From Ferrimonas sediminum (GTDB taxonomy: Bacteria; Pseudomonadota; Gammaproteobacteria; Enterobacterales; Shewanellaceae), in contig NZ_FNEM01000014.1 in NCBI RefSeq assembly GCF_900100175.1, forward strand, positions 38,757 to 102,756: a DNA stretch of 64,000 nucleotides, written 5' to 3'. The first letter of the stretch is position 1. Each line of letters begins with the position of its first letter. Positions 1 to 8,823 of this stretch are shown here, one piece after another. The position numbers and the translations under genes are program-made. The notes under the pieces were generated by a model. It had not been told where the DNA came from. It worked only from the letters and a program-made list of their open reading frames with translations, and did not search any database.

Positions 1-80
1 AGGGAGAGATTCGAACTCTCGATACGTTGCCGTATACACACTTTCCAGGCGTGCTCCTTCAGCCACTCGGACACCTAACC
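1..80 (-). tRNA. tRNA-Ser(GGA), 3' end cut by window edge
   Basis: Reverse-strand reading gives a class II tRNA with a GGTTAGG acceptor 5' strand, a seven-base anticodon loop CTGGAAA (anticodon GGA), a long variable arm and the T-loop GTTCGAATC. The last four acceptor bases and CCA lie outside the window. Apart from base 4 of the acceptor (T here, G in the copy at 197-284) the visible part matches the second copy. Confidence 0.93.
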
Positions 81-121
81 AATTTTCAATTGAGTGTTTT
101 AAGAGCTCAATCAAGCTCTGT

Positions 122-191
122 GTCAGGTGGCTGAGAATCACGCCAGGGCGTGATTATGCTGCGCAGCTTGCAGCCACTCGGACACCTAACC
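122..191 (-). repeat. tRNA-Ser-like palindromic element, copy 1
   Basis: On the minus strand this begins with the same 21 bases as the first tRNA-Ser (GGTTAGGTGTCCGAGTGGCTG minus its last base is shared with all copies) and then leaves the tRNA sequence. The rest is strongly palindromic: a perfect 9-bp hairpin at 136-155 (AATCACGCC/GGCGTGATT), the palindrome GCTGCGCAGC at 158-167, and an outer pair GTGGCTG/CAGCCAC at 127-133 and 171-177. It has no anticodon arm, so it cannot be a working tRNA. It begins 5 bases after the encoded CCA of the upstream tRNA. Confidence 0.7.
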
Positions 192-196
192 AAATA

Positions 197-284
197 TGGC
201 GGTGAGGGAGAGATTCGAACTCTCGATACGTTGCCGTATACACACTTTCCAGGCGTGCTCCTTCAGCCACTCGGACACCTCACC
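197..284 (-). tRNA. tRNA-Ser(GGA)
   Basis: Complete class II tRNA with encoded CCA (TGG at 197-199 on the plus strand). The acceptor GGTGAGG pairs with CCTCACC, the discriminator is G, the anticodon is GGA in loop CTGGAAA, and there is a long variable arm and a standard T arm. It decodes UCC/UCU serine codons and is probably co-transcribed with the copy at 1-80. Confidence 0.97.
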
Positions 285-337
285 AAATTTTTGGTTTATG
301 TTTTAAGAGCTAACCGTGCTCTCTATTGGTGATATGT

Positions 338-403
338 GGTGGCTGAGAATCCCGCCTGGGCGTGATTAAGCTGCGCTGCGTGCAGCCACTCGGACACCTC
401 ACC
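338..403 (-). repeat. tRNA-Ser-like palindromic element, copy 2
   Basis: Second copy of the tRNA-Ser-like palindrome. It starts on the minus strand with GGTGAGGTGTCCGAGTGGCT, identical to the start of the adjacent tRNA at 284, then runs into hairpin sequence. The outer pair GTGGCTG (339-345) and CAGCCAC (383-389) is kept. The inner hairpin at 348-367 has one mismatch compared with copy 1. Element plus tRNA repeats with a period of about 204-212 bp. Confidence 0.65.
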
Positions 404-588
404 AAATTGTTTGTCTAAAACGACGTATCGCTGAAGACGGGGCGTACTTTACGGGCTGAGTTGGTGAGGGTCAAGAAGCAATGTAAGAGTTTGTGGCCGT
501 TTGCCGTGGTTTTAGCCGCTTCGGTTGAATTTTCTCAGGTTTTTGCCAGCGGATTAGCCACAGGAGGGGCGGCCATAATGAGAAAAGG

Positions 589-804
589 TCAAACCCAACC
601 CATGTGCCAGCGGTCGGAGTCCTGTAACTCTTCGGTTCGCAGTTCAATCGGCACGCGGTTATTGACCCCCTGCAGGCCTACCCGGGTCACGTGGCCGTGG
701 CTGTCGGTAAAGGTGTAGGTAACCCAGAAGTGGGTGTCGTCATTGACGGCGCTGTAGGCGGTCCATTTACTCAGGTGAAGTTGGCTTTCAGGAAATACGT
801 TCAT
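589..804 (-). CDS. TIGR02450 family small Trp-rich protein
   Basis: 71-residue protein with the layout of the TIGR02450 family: an N-terminal LHLSKWTAYSAVN segment (family LLSKWTAV.PVN), a central HFWVTYTFTDSHG strand, and a C-terminal ELQDSDRWHMGWV (family ELKDSDKWLQGW). Length fits the family. The biochemical function is unknown. It is monocistronic, transcribed away from rraA. The roughly 180 bases between it and the tRNA array show no gene. Confidence 0.8.
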   Translation of the reverse strand: MNVFPESQLHLSKWTAYSAVNDDTHFWVTYTFTDSHGHVTRVGLQGVNNRVPIELRTEELQDSDRWHMGWV

Positions 805-1021
805 AAATCCGGCCCCCGTAATGCTAAGAACAGGTGCGTGCTTCCTGCGTGGCCCCTGATGTTAGTGTAGTCGTTGATGCCTCAGCTGCAACACGGGGAA
901 ATAGTGGTCTTTTGTCAGAGTAAAGAGTTAGAAATAATTCAGCCCATTAGCTGGCATGACTTGTCAATGTGATGGCGATTGTTCAGGATGGGATTTGATT
1001 CCGACTGCAAAGGAGCGAGCG

Positions 1022-1510
1022 ATGTTGGATCTGTTACCTGATTTGTGTGATCAGTTCAGTGAGGAATTGACCATACTGCCTCCCCGATTCCGCCAATTCG
1101 GCGGAAAAAGCGTGTTTTGGGGCCCGGCTCACTGCATCCGTTGCCCAGAAGATAACACCCTGGTACGTCACTGCTTGTCCCAGCCCGGAGGCGGGCGGGT
1201 GCTGGTGGTGGATGGTGCCGGACTGGAGCGTCGAGCCCTGCTGGGGGATAACCTGGCAAAACTGGCGCTGGATAACGGCTGGGCCGGAGTGGTGGTATAT
1301 GGTTACATTCGCGATGTGGCGACCATCGCCTCCATGGAGTTGGGGGTACAGGCTCTGGGTGCCATGCCGCTGAAAACCGATAAGCGTGGCCTGGGCGAAG
1401 AGAACGTGATGATCGAAATTGAAGGCCGCCGCATCGAGCCGGGTCAATATCTGTACGCCGATGACAATGGCATCGTGGTGTGTAACCGAGAATTGCCTCT
1501 ACCTGAGTAA
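1022..1510 (+). CDS. rraA: RraA-type ribonuclease E activity regulator
   Basis: 162 residues, the normal RraA length. RraA binds RNase E and its degradosome partners and dampens mRNA decay; the fold is that of a trimeric swivelling-domain protein. Recognisable stretches are MLDLLPDLCDQF at the N-terminus, FGGKSVFWGPA, the glycine-rich GDNLAKLALDNGWAGVVVYG and GYIRD near residue 100. The ATG at 1022 is preferred over upstream in-frame codons because AAGGAG lies 8 bases before it and the protein then begins exactly as the family does. No signal of an operon with asmA, which has its own start 80 bases downstream. Confidence 0.93.
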   Translation: MLDLLPDLCDQFSEELTILPPRFRQFGGKSVFWGPAHCIRCPEDNTLVRHCLSQPGGGRVLVVDGAGLERRALLGDNLAKLALDNGWAGVVVYGYIRDVATIASMELGVQALGAMPLKTDKRGLGEENVMIEIEGRRIEPGQYLYADDNGIVVCNRELPLPE

Positions 1511-1591
1511 CATAGCCCCGGGTTGTTATACACTAAAGGGATGAACACTGACCGCCACTGGCGGACGTTATCGATTTTGAACGGAAAAGTG

Positions 1592-3448
1592 ATGAAAGCA
1601 ATTAAATGGTTTTTAATCAGCGTACTGGCCCTGATGCTGGTGATCGCAGTGTATGTGGGCGTATTTCTGGATCCCAACGCCTTTAAACCGGAAATTGAGG
1701 CCAAGGTGAAAGAAGCGACCGGCCGCACTTTGTCCATTGATGGCGACATTGGCTGGAGCCTGTTTCCCAAAGTAGGGTTGGACATTGCTGGCATCTCTCT
1801 GGGCAACATACCCGGAGAAGATCTGCCGCCGCTGCTGTCGGTAAAACAAGCGGTCGTCGGGGTGAACCTGTTGCCGCTGATTCAAAAAGATGTGCAGATT
1901 GAAGAGGTGACGCTGGCTGGTGTGGCCCTGAACATGGTCACCCTCAAAGACGGCCGCAATAGCCTCGAAGGTTTAGGCGGCGGTGCGTCCAAGGCGGGCG
2001 ATGGCCAGGGAGCAGGCAGTAGCGGTCGGGCGGCGGCCCCCGTGAGCTGGAAGCTGGGGCAGCTGCACCTGCAGCAGCTGAGTTTCAACAGCGATAACCG
2101 CCAGACTCAGGTGAACCGAAAACTGGCCATCGAGTCGTTATCGCTGGAGGAGTTTGAGCCAGGCCGCGCTGCTCCGTTTGAGATGGTGGTCAGCCTGGAA
2201 GATCCGCAGTTGGCGCTGTCCACTTCGGCTTCCTCCATGCTCACCGTGGCTAAGGACTTTTCAAGGATTCAACTGGATGCCTGGAAGCAGCAGTTTAATG
2301 TCAGAGGCTCTGCGCTGCCCAACGGCAAGCCTTTGGTGGCGTCGGTGCAGTTCGATGCGGATTTTGATCTGGGCCAGCAGCAGTTTGCCCTGACCAACCT
2401 GAAGCTGGACCAGGATGGCTTTGAGCTGCAGGGCTCCGGTAGCGTTGACTTGAATCAGGTGCGCCCGGTTCTGAAGCTGCAACTCACCGGCAATGACTTG
2501 GTACTGGACCCCTGGATGCCGGCCGCCGATTCGTCCCAGGACGGAGGCAGCACGGCTTCGAAGTCCAAGCCGGCCCAGGACGGCGGTAACGAAGAGCCGG
2601 ATCTGTCGGCATTGAGGCAGTTTGATCTGTACGCCAATATGTCGTTGTCCTCTATCCAGGCCAAGCAGTGGCTGGTGACTCAGTCTAGTCTGGATCTGCA
2701 GTTGGTGGACGGCTTGTTTACCCTGAATCAGATGAAAGCATCGGCATTTGAGGGCATCCTGACCACCAAGGCTACCCTGGACAGCCGCACTCAGCCGGTC
2801 AGTTATCAGTTTGATTCCAAGTTGGTGGGCTTGTCCATTCAGCCACTGCTGAAGGCGGCCATTGACTCAGAAGTGATGGCCGGTACTGGTGAACTGACGG
2901 TGGCGGGCAAGGGGGCCAGCCTAGCTCCGAATCAGGTGTTGGCAAACCTGGTGGCTAACGGTCGGTTGGCACTGGATGACGGTGCCGTATACGGCATCAA
3001 CGTGGCGCAGAAGATTCGTGAAGTCAAAGCCACCTTTGATGGCAGTGAGGCACCGGCGGCAGCCGAGGTGCAGAAAACCGATTTTTCCAGCTTTGCCACC
3101 GCCTTCGCCATCGACAAAGGCGTGGTGACCACACCGGATGTGGCCTTGTCTTCGCCGCTGCTCAGAGTGGAAGGCAGCGGTTCGTCCAACCTGGTGACTC
3201 AACAGTTGGACTACGATATGGAGGTGGCGATTGTAGGGTCGCTGGAGGGCCAGGGCGGTAAGAGCCTGGACGATCTCAAAGGTCTGGCGATTCCGCTGCA
3301 GATTGGTGGCGGCTTTGATTCCCCGTCGGTCGGTATCGACATGGATGCTTTGTTACAAAACAAGCTGGATCAGGAAGGCGATAAGCTGAAGGAAAAGTTG
3401 GAAGATGAGCTTAAGGACAAACTGTTTAAAGGATTTGGGAGAGGCTGA
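1592..3448 (+). CDS. asmA: AsmA family inner-membrane protein
   Basis: 618 residues with one N-terminal membrane helix (about residues 5-27), then a large periplasmic part typical of AsmA/TamB-like proteins, now viewed as bridge-type lipid transfer proteins between inner and outer membrane. DPNAFKPEIEAKVKEATGR directly after the helix and GDIGWSLFPKVGLDI are typical AsmA N-terminal sequence; the C-terminal AsmA domain (about 400-600) ends in a charged lysine/glutamate-rich tail. The start at 1592 puts the helix at the very N-terminus. The stop overlaps the next start by one base (TGATG), so the downstream lipoprotein is probably translationally coupled. Confidence 0.88.
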   Translation: MKAIKWFLISVLALMLVIAVYVGVFLDPNAFKPEIEAKVKEATGRTLSIDGDIGWSLFPKVGLDIAGISLGNIPGEDLPPLLSVKQAVVGVNLLPLIQKDVQIEEVTLAGVALNMVTLKDGRNSLEGLGGGASKAGDGQGAGSSGRAAAPVSWKLGQLHLQQLSFNSDNRQTQVNRKLAIESLSLEEFEPGRAAPFEMVVSLEDPQLALSTSASSMLTVAKDFSRIQLDAWKQQFNVRGSALPNGKPLVASVQFDADFDLGQQQFALTNLKLDQDGFELQGSGSVDLNQVRPVLKLQLTGNDLVLDPWMPAADSSQDGGSTASKSKPAQDGGNEEPDLSALRQFDLYANMSLSSIQAKQWLVTQSSLDLQLVDGLFTLNQMKASAFEGILTTKATLDSRTQPVSYQFDSKLVGLSIQPLLKAAIDSEVMAGTGELTVAGKGASLAPNQVLANLVANGRLALDDGAVYGINVAQKIREVKATFDGSEAPAAAEVQKTDFSSFATAFAIDKGVVTTPDVALSSPLLRVEGSGSSNLVTQQLDYDMEVAIVGSLEGQGGKSLDDLKGLAIPLQIGGGFDSPSVGIDMDALLQNKLDQEGDKLKEKLEDELKDKLFKGFGRG

Positions 3449-3954
3449 TGAAACACCTATGGATCCTGACTTTGGCCATGGCACTGAGCGGCTGTGGCAG
3501 TGAGGTGGCCACAGAGGCCGCATCGGTAACGCCGCCCAAAGCACCGCTGCAGGCGGCAGAGACTCCAACACTGGTGCAGGAGACTGCGATGTCGGTACTG
3601 ACCATGGCGCTTGAGGTGCCGAACACGCAGTGGTCGCGGGATCAGGCGCTGCCGGTTACCCTGACGATCAGCAACGACACCGAAGGTGATACTGAGGTGA
3701 CGATTCTATCGGGCATGACCGCCGATCTGGTGATGACCGGAGCCGAGGGGGTGGTGTGGCAGTTCAGCCATGAGATGATGTTTACCCAGGCGCTGCGGGA
3801 GTGGTACATCGGTGCGGGGACCGTCAAGACGCTGAGTTTTACCATCAGCAGTGAGCGGCTATCGGCACTGGCACCGGGTAAATACACACTGCAGGCGGTG
3901 CTGAATACCAGGGAACACCCCGAAACCGCTCCCCTGGTGATTCAATTGAAATAG
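3448..3954 (+). CDS. BsuPI-like lipoprotein
   Basis: 168 residues. An N-terminal lipoprotein signal ends in the lipobox LSGC (Cys about residue 16), followed by a low-complexity linker and a single beta-sandwich-like domain from about residue 50. The pattern LPVTLTISNDT, VWQFSH and LAPGKYTLQAVLN resembles the BsuPI (intracellular proteinase inhibitor) fold used in many secreted proteins. Inhibitor activity cannot be claimed. Coupled to asmA and followed by a strong terminator, so the two genes form one transcript. Confidence 0.7.
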   Translation: MKHLWILTLAMALSGCGSEVATEAASVTPPKAPLQAAETPTLVQETAMSVLTMALEVPNTQWSRDQALPVTLTISNDTEGDTEVTILSGMTADLVMTGAEGVVWQFSHEMMFTQALREWYIGAGTVKTLSFTISSERLSALAPGKYTLQAVLNTREHPETAPLVIQLK

Positions 3955-3983
3955 GCGCCTTATTACTCCGCCAGTAAAACGGT

Positions 3984-4011
3984 GCCCCGGCCTTGTGCCG
4001 GGGCTTTTTCT
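3984..4011 (+). terminator. Rho-independent terminator after the asmA operon
   Basis: Stem GCCCCGG/CCGGGGC with a short loop (3984-4004) followed by TTTTT, 29 bases after the lipoprotein stop. Confidence 0.85.
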
Positions 4012-4109
4012 GAAACCCGCCCAATCATGTAGCGGGATCAGGACCGCCCTAAGACACGGACTGGACTATAGTTAATCTCATTCAGGGTTGCTTTGGGGTG
4101 GCAGGAGTT

Positions 4110-4925
4110 ATGATCATTGTCAGGGAGCTGGCGAAGGGCTTTGCCGTGCCCGATCTAAAGCGGCGTCCCGGATTGTCGGGGCAGGACCCGAGAATGGGCA
4201 ACGGGGTGTTTCACTCGGTGCGGTCGGTGAGTTTTCAAGCCAGGCCCGGAGAGGTCCTGGGGTTGCTTGGCCCAAACGGCGCCGGTAAAACGACGGTGCT
4301 GAGAATGCTGTCCGGGGTGTTAAGCCCGGATCAGGGCATCATCGAGATCAATGGCAGAAACTGGGATCGACAACCTGAAAAAATGCGCCAGCAAATCGGT
4401 TTTCTGTCCGCCTCCACCGCATTGTATGAACGTCTTACCGTGGAAGAAAATCTGGAGTTTTTCGGTCAACTTTATGGCCTGAATCGCGACATGATCCGCG
4501 ATCGCATCGCCGAGTTGTCCCAGCAGCTGGAACTGGAACCATTTCTGCAGCGTAAGGTGCTGGAGTTGTCACTGGGAATGAAGCAGAGGGCAAGCATCGC
4601 TCGGGCAGTTATCCATAAGCCCGAGGTCGTCGTGCTCGATGAGCCTACAACCGGGCTCGACATCATGTCTGCCCAAGCGGTGCTTGACTTTATTCATAGC
4701 CAAAAAATGGCCAACCGACCAGTTATCTTCTCCACACACAGGTTGGAGGAGGTGAGCCTGTTGTGTGATCGCATTGCGGTGATCATGTATGGCTGCAGCG
4801 TATTTGAAGGTGAGTTGGCGACGTTTGCCGGTACCCGTTATCCCGATGCTCTGCGCCAGGCGTTCGTTGCCTGTCAACATGAGGCTTCTCGTCACCCTCA
4901 GGGTTTGAGCGGGATGGCCGGATGA
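4110..4925 (+). CDS. natA: ABC transporter ATPase, NatA-type
   Basis: 271 residues, cytoplasmic ATPase of a two-gene ABC exporter. Walker A GPNGAGKTT (about residues 57-65), signature LSLGMKQR, Walker B VVVLDEPTTGLD and the H-loop STHR are all intact. LSxGMKQR and the permease partner place it with NatA, a sodium-efflux ATPase; the true substrate is not shown by sequence. ATG 4110 gives a family-like N-terminus (MIIVREL), but its AGGAG is only 2 bases away; GTG 4098 is an alternative. An insertion of about 20 residues rich in Arg/Gly sits between the first strand and FHSVRSVSF. It overlaps the permease gene by 4 bases. Confidence 0.88.
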   Translation: MIIVRELAKGFAVPDLKRRPGLSGQDPRMGNGVFHSVRSVSFQARPGEVLGLLGPNGAGKTTVLRMLSGVLSPDQGIIEINGRNWDRQPEKMRQQIGFLSASTALYERLTVEENLEFFGQLYGLNRDMIRDRIAELSQQLELEPFLQRKVLELSLGMKQRASIARAVIHKPEVVVLDEPTTGLDIMSAQAVLDFIHSQKMANRPVIFSTHRLEEVSLLCDRIAVIMYGCSVFEGELATFAGTRYPDALRQAFVACQHEASRHPQGLSGMAG

Positions 4926-6115
4926 TCGGCCGTATCTGGCTTAAAGAGATGAAAGAGGTGCTAAGGGACCGCAAGACCATGGGGTTTGTGGTGCTGTTCC
5001 CCACGGTGATGCTACCAGCATTGATTCTCTGTTTCGGGTTGGTGGGCTACCAGCTTTTGCTTACCAAACAGGCCGAGCGGATTAACTATGGTCTGATCGG
5101 CCCGGCGGTATGGGTGGAGGAGGTCGAGCAGGCGCTGGCATCGGTGCCAAACCTGAATTATATCGACGGCGTTAACCGCCAGCGGGTATCGATGCTGATT
5201 AACGAAGACCGGTTGGATTTCGTGCTGCAGATGCTGCCGGGATTCGATCCTCTTACCAACCCCAAAAGCCAATGGCAGATGCTTTACAACCAGACCGACG
5301 ATCATGGCCAGTTTGTGCGGATTCGTCAGGCGTTGACTTCACTGCAACAACAGTGGATGAGTCGCTACCTGGAGAACCAGGGGGTCAGTGCAGAGGTGAT
5401 TCAGGCGGTAGAGCAGCCCATGGCTCTGGTTAGGGTGGAAACTGCCGAAGAGCGTCAAAGTGTCGGTGAGAAGGTCGGGGGTGTCCTGCCGTTTCTTCTG
5501 TTGTTCCTGTGCATGATGGGGGCGATGTTGCCGGCGTTGGACATCGGTGCCGGAGAGAAGGAGCGGGGTACCCTGGAAACCTTGTTGATGGTGCCTCAAC
5601 CCAGAACCACTCTGGTAGTCGGCAAATTTCTGGTGATCGCCACTACCTCGATGATGCTGGCACTGCTGACCCTGGCCAGTGCCATATTCTGGCTGTTGGC
5701 CGTTGGCTATCTTTTGGATTTGAATCTGTTTATTCGCCTGGCCAAGCTGGTCAACCCCATGGACATCGGTCTGTTGCTGTTGCTGTTACTGCCCATCGCC
5801 GGGGTATTTTCGGCGGTATTGTTGTCTATCTCTATTTTTGCCAAGAGCTACAAAGAGGGGCAAAACTACATGGGAGCGCTGCAGTTTGTGGCGATCATTC
5901 CGGCCATGGTGGCGACACTACCGGGCATTGAACTGACCCGGCAAAACGCCTGGTATCCGATCTTTAATGTCTCCCTGGCGACCAAGGAGCTGCTTAAGGG
6001 CACCTTTGCGTACTATGATCTGGCGGCGGTGTTTGCCTCCAATCTGATTTTGGCATCGCTGCTGTTGTGGTGCTGTGTGCAGTGGTTCAGCCGTGAGTCG
6101 GTGCTGTTCCGTTGA
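4922..6115 (+). CDS. natB: ABC-2 type permease, NatB-like
   Basis: 397 residues. One membrane helix near residues 20-45, a long extracytoplasmic loop (about 50-180), then five C-terminal helices, the normal arrangement for ABC-2 exporters of the NatB/YhaP type. The KERGTLETLLMVP stretch after the second helix is the conserved coupling segment of this family. ATGA overlap with the ATPase gene supports one complex. Both genes end at a strong bidirectional terminator. Sodium export is the family role; it is an inference here. Confidence 0.87.
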   Translation: MIGRIWLKEMKEVLRDRKTMGFVVLFPTVMLPALILCFGLVGYQLLLTKQAERINYGLIGPAVWVEEVEQALASVPNLNYIDGVNRQRVSMLINEDRLDFVLQMLPGFDPLTNPKSQWQMLYNQTDDHGQFVRIRQALTSLQQQWMSRYLENQGVSAEVIQAVEQPMALVRVETAEERQSVGEKVGGVLPFLLLFLCMMGAMLPALDIGAGEKERGTLETLLMVPQPRTTLVVGKFLVIATTSMMLALLTLASAIFWLLAVGYLLDLNLFIRLAKLVNPMDIGLLLLLLLPIAGVFSAVLLSISIFAKSYKEGQNYMGALQFVAIIPAMVATLPGIELTRQNAWYPIFNVSLATKELLKGTFAYYDLAAVFASNLILASLLLWCCVQWFSRESVLFR

Positions 6116-6124
6116 GTCCCGGCC

Positions 6125-6158
6125 AAAAAAAAGCCAGCGTTCATCGCTGGCTTTTTTG
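6125..6158. terminator. Bidirectional terminator between natB and mltD
   Basis: A-tract, perfect stem GCCAGCG/CGCTGGC with loop TTCAT, then a T-tract. It serves the plus-strand ABC operon and the convergent mltD transcript. Confidence 0.9.
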
Positions 6159-6171
6159 ACTGATACGACGT

Positions 6172-7758
6172 CTAAGTGCTGATCTTGGTCACGTCTACGT
6201 ACAGGGTCAGGCCCTGACCCGGCTGCAGGTACTTCTGGCTGTCCAGTTGGTTCCAGCGCACCAGATCGGCCACGGTCACGTTGAACTTCTTGGCGATGCG
6301 CGCCAGCGAGTCGCCGCTTTTGACCTTGTAGCTGACCTGGCGCATTACCGAGGTCTTATCCTGTTTCTTGCTGATGCGGTTGACCCACACCACCAGTTTC
6401 TGACCCGGACGGATGGTGTCCGACGGGGCCATGGAGTTCCAGCTGGCCAATTGGGACACCTTGACCTTGTTGGCGCGGGCGATGGTCCACAGAGAGTCAC
6501 CGGGCTTCACGACATGCTCCAGCTTAAAATTGGCGCGTTTCTTTGATTGCTTACGGGCCAGGCGCTGATCGGCACTAAAGGGGTACAGCTCGGGATCTTT
6601 GGCAGCCACCGGAATCAGCAGGTGCTGGCCAATGCGAATCATGTTGCCGTCGAGATTGTTGACCGACTGAATTATCCCGATTCGAGTGTGATAGCGCTTG
6701 GCGATGACGCCCAGAGAGTCGCCATTTTTCACTTCGTACCGCAGCCAGTTGACCCGCTCGGTGGAGCCGGTATCGGCCAGAGCATTGATAAAACCATCGG
6801 CCTTGTCCAGCGGCAACAGCAGCTTGTGAGGGCCGTCGGGGGCGGTGGCCCAGCGGTTGTAGCCCGGGTTGAGCCGGTGCAGATCGGCAACGGACATGTC
6901 GGCCATGTCGGCGGCCAGGGCCAGGTCAATCTGGCTGCCGGTGTCGATCTCCTGCAACTGCGGTTTATTGGCAATGGGCGCCAGGTCGATGCCGTACTCT
7001 TCGGCGTTGCGAATCACATCGGCTACGGCCAGCAGTTGCGGTACATAGCGTTCGGTTTCTTTCGGCAGATCCAGCGACCAGAAGTCGGTGGGTTTGCCTT
7101 TGGCTTTGTTCTTCTTAATGGCCCGGAACACCCGACCTTCACCGGTGTTATAGGCGGCCAGGGCATACAGCCAGTTGTGATCGAGTTTGTTGTACAGGTA
7201 CTCCATCATGTCCATGGCGGCGCGGGTTGAGGCCGCCACGTCACGGCGGCCGTCGTACCACCAGTTTTGCTGCAGACCGAAGTAGCGTCCCATAGGGCTG
7301 GTGAATTGCCACAGTCCGGCGGCGGCGCCGTGGCTGTAGGCAAAGGCATCGAAGGAGCTTTCGACGATGGGCAGCAGGGCCAACTCAATAGGCAAACCGC
7401 GGCGCTCTACTTCCTCGACAATCAGATACAGGTAGGGGTCGGCGCGTTCAGAGACAATCTCCAGGTGACGCGGATTGGCTTTGTACCATTTGCGGAAGCG
7501 ATCGACCCGGGTATTGTCGGGCACGGTCAGGGTCATCTGACGGCTGATTCGCTCCCAGACATCATCGGGAGGAAGAATGACCGGCTGCTGAGCTTCCTGC
7601 TCGTCGTTGTTGTTGCCAGGGGCCAGTTCGGCACTGTCCTGGGCAACTTCGGCGGGGGTCGCTGCGTCGTTCAAGGCGTGCTCTTCGCTGCCGGTCAGGG
7701 TTTGACAGCCGGTCAGCAATATCGCCAAAGAAAGAGCAGAAAGTCTCTTATTTATCAT
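6172..7758 (-). CDS. mltD: Membrane-bound lytic murein transglycosylase D
   Basis: 528-residue outer-membrane lipoprotein (lipobox LLTGC, Cys about residue 18) that cleaves peptidoglycan glycan strands to 1,6-anhydro ends. The SLT domain (about 115-240) has the catalytic Glu in LLPIVESSFD and the motif GAAAGLWQFTSPMGR. Three LysM peptidoglycan-binding repeats follow at about 342, 414 and 474, each with the GDSL core (VKNGDSLGVIA, VKPGDSLWTIA, VKSGDSLARIA). E. coli MltD has two LysM repeats, so three is slightly long. gloB upstream has its own terminator, so mltD probably has a separate promoter. Confidence 0.95.
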   Translation of the reverse strand: MINKRLSALSLAILLTGCQTLTGSEEHALNDAATPAEVAQDSAELAPGNNNDEQEAQQPVILPPDDVWERISRQMTLTVPDNTRVDRFRKWYKANPRHLEIVSERADPYLYLIVEEVERRGLPIELALLPIVESSFDAFAYSHGAAAGLWQFTSPMGRYFGLQQNWWYDGRRDVAASTRAAMDMMEYLYNKLDHNWLYALAAYNTGEGRVFRAIKKNKAKGKPTDFWSLDLPKETERYVPQLLAVADVIRNAEEYGIDLAPIANKPQLQEIDTGSQIDLALAADMADMSVADLHRLNPGYNRWATAPDGPHKLLLPLDKADGFINALADTGSTERVNWLRYEVKNGDSLGVIAKRYHTRIGIIQSVNNLDGNMIRIGQHLLIPVAAKDPELYPFSADQRLARKQSKKRANFKLEHVVKPGDSLWTIARANKVKVSQLASWNSMAPSDTIRPGQKLVVWVNRISKKQDKTSVMRQVSYKVKSGDSLARIAKKFNVTVADLVRWNQLDSQKYLQPGQGLTLYVDVTKIST

Positions 7759-7782
7759 TTATATACCCTTTCATCAGCCTAC

Positions 7783-7810
7783 AAAAAGGCGCAGAAAACA
7801 GACTGCGCCA
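7783..7810 (-). terminator. Terminator of gloB
   Basis: On the minus strand a perfect 7-bp stem GGCGCAG/CTGCGCC is followed by TTTTT. It lies between gloB and mltD and separates two genes that would otherwise look like an operon. Confidence 0.85.
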
Positions 7811-7842
7811 GGCGTATATGGACGGGGATTGTAACCGTTTTG

Positions 7843-8610
7843 TCAGAACTTGTCTTTCCACGAGCGTAACTGTGCGAAGCAGTCGACGCTGTCCTCACAA
7901 CCGCGTCCGATGTGCTTGCCGACCTGATGCTGCAGTTCCGGCAAGTGGCTACGCAGGAACGGGTTGATCCCCAGCTCCAATGCCATGCTGGTGGGCAGGG
8001 TCGGGATGCCATCCTGACGCAACTTGATACAGCGGGCTTTGTGGGCCTGCAGTTGTAGGTTCTCCGGGTCCGCCGCCAGGGCAAATTCCAGGTTCGCCAG
8101 GGTGTATTCGTGGGCGGGATAGAGCAGGTTGGAGGCACCGAGATCCCGCAGTCGCTGCAGAGAGTCGTACATCTGCTCGGCAGAGCCTTCAAACAGGCGC
8201 CCGCAGCCGCCGCTGAATAGAGTATCGCCACAAAACAGGTGATTGTCGATTTTGTAGGCCACGTGATCCAGAGTGTGTCCCGGGCAGCGGGTCACCAGAG
8301 CGCTGGTGTTGAGCCCTTCCAGTGGGTATTGTTCGCCGTCATTAACACTGACGTCGGCACCGGTAAAGGGGGAACCTGCCGGAGCAACCACGGTGATAGT
8401 TGGCCAGCTCTGCTTTAACTTGGCAACGCCAGCAACATGATCCGAATGGTGGTGGGTAATCAGCACCCCACACAGTTGCAGGCCGTGCTGGTTCAGGTGG
8501 CGCTCGGCGGCGTCCCCATCGCCAGGATCCACGACCCAGGCGTCGGAGCCAACGATCAGGCACCAGATGTAGTTGTCAGTAAACGCGGGGATCGGGGTAA
8601 TGCTCAGCAT
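7843..8610 (-). CDS. gloB: Hydroxyacylglutathione hydrolase (glyoxalase II)
   Basis: 255 residues, the second enzyme of the glyoxalase route: hydrolyses S-D-lactoylglutathione to D-lactate and glutathione. The binuclear metal motif THHHSDHVAG is complete (about residues 52-61), with further ligands in CPGHTLDHV and CGDTLFSGGCGR, and the C-terminal substrate segment YPAHEYTLANL. Transcribed divergently from the methyltransferase gene, the usual gloB/yafS arrangement in gammaproteobacteria. Confidence 0.95.
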   Translation of the reverse strand: MLSITPIPAFTDNYIWCLIVGSDAWVVDPGDGDAAERHLNQHGLQLCGVLITHHHSDHVAGVAKLKQSWPTITVVAPAGSPFTGADVSVNDGEQYPLEGLNTSALVTRCPGHTLDHVAYKIDNHLFCGDTLFSGGCGRLFEGSAEQMYDSLQRLRDLGASNLLYPAHEYTLANLEFALAADPENLQLQAHKARCIKLRQDGIPTLPTSMALELGINPFLRSHLPELQHQVGKHIGRGCEDSVDCFAQLRSWKDKF

Positions 8611-8823
8611 GATGGGTTTCCGAAAGGGCGGTCAGCCTTCAGTGTAAGCCTGAAAAATGACATAGAAAAGAGAAATCGTCCTGGCATCTCTTTGCTCGAA
8701 TTTGGTGCCACTGCCGTGATTTGCAGGACGACCGATGCGCAAGTTGTCGACGGCGTACTGGCGTCGACACTATGTTGTCAGTTATCTTTACCACTGAGTC
8801 GGTTAGCCAATTTATGGAGTTCG

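Noticed and set aside
461-718. 85-codon plus-strand frame over the TIGR02450 gene
   Set aside because: The opposite strand encodes a recognisable family; this frame has no SD or homology.
6547-7230. 227-codon frame antisense to mltD
   Set aside because: Shadow of mltD; no ribosome site and no recognisable domain.
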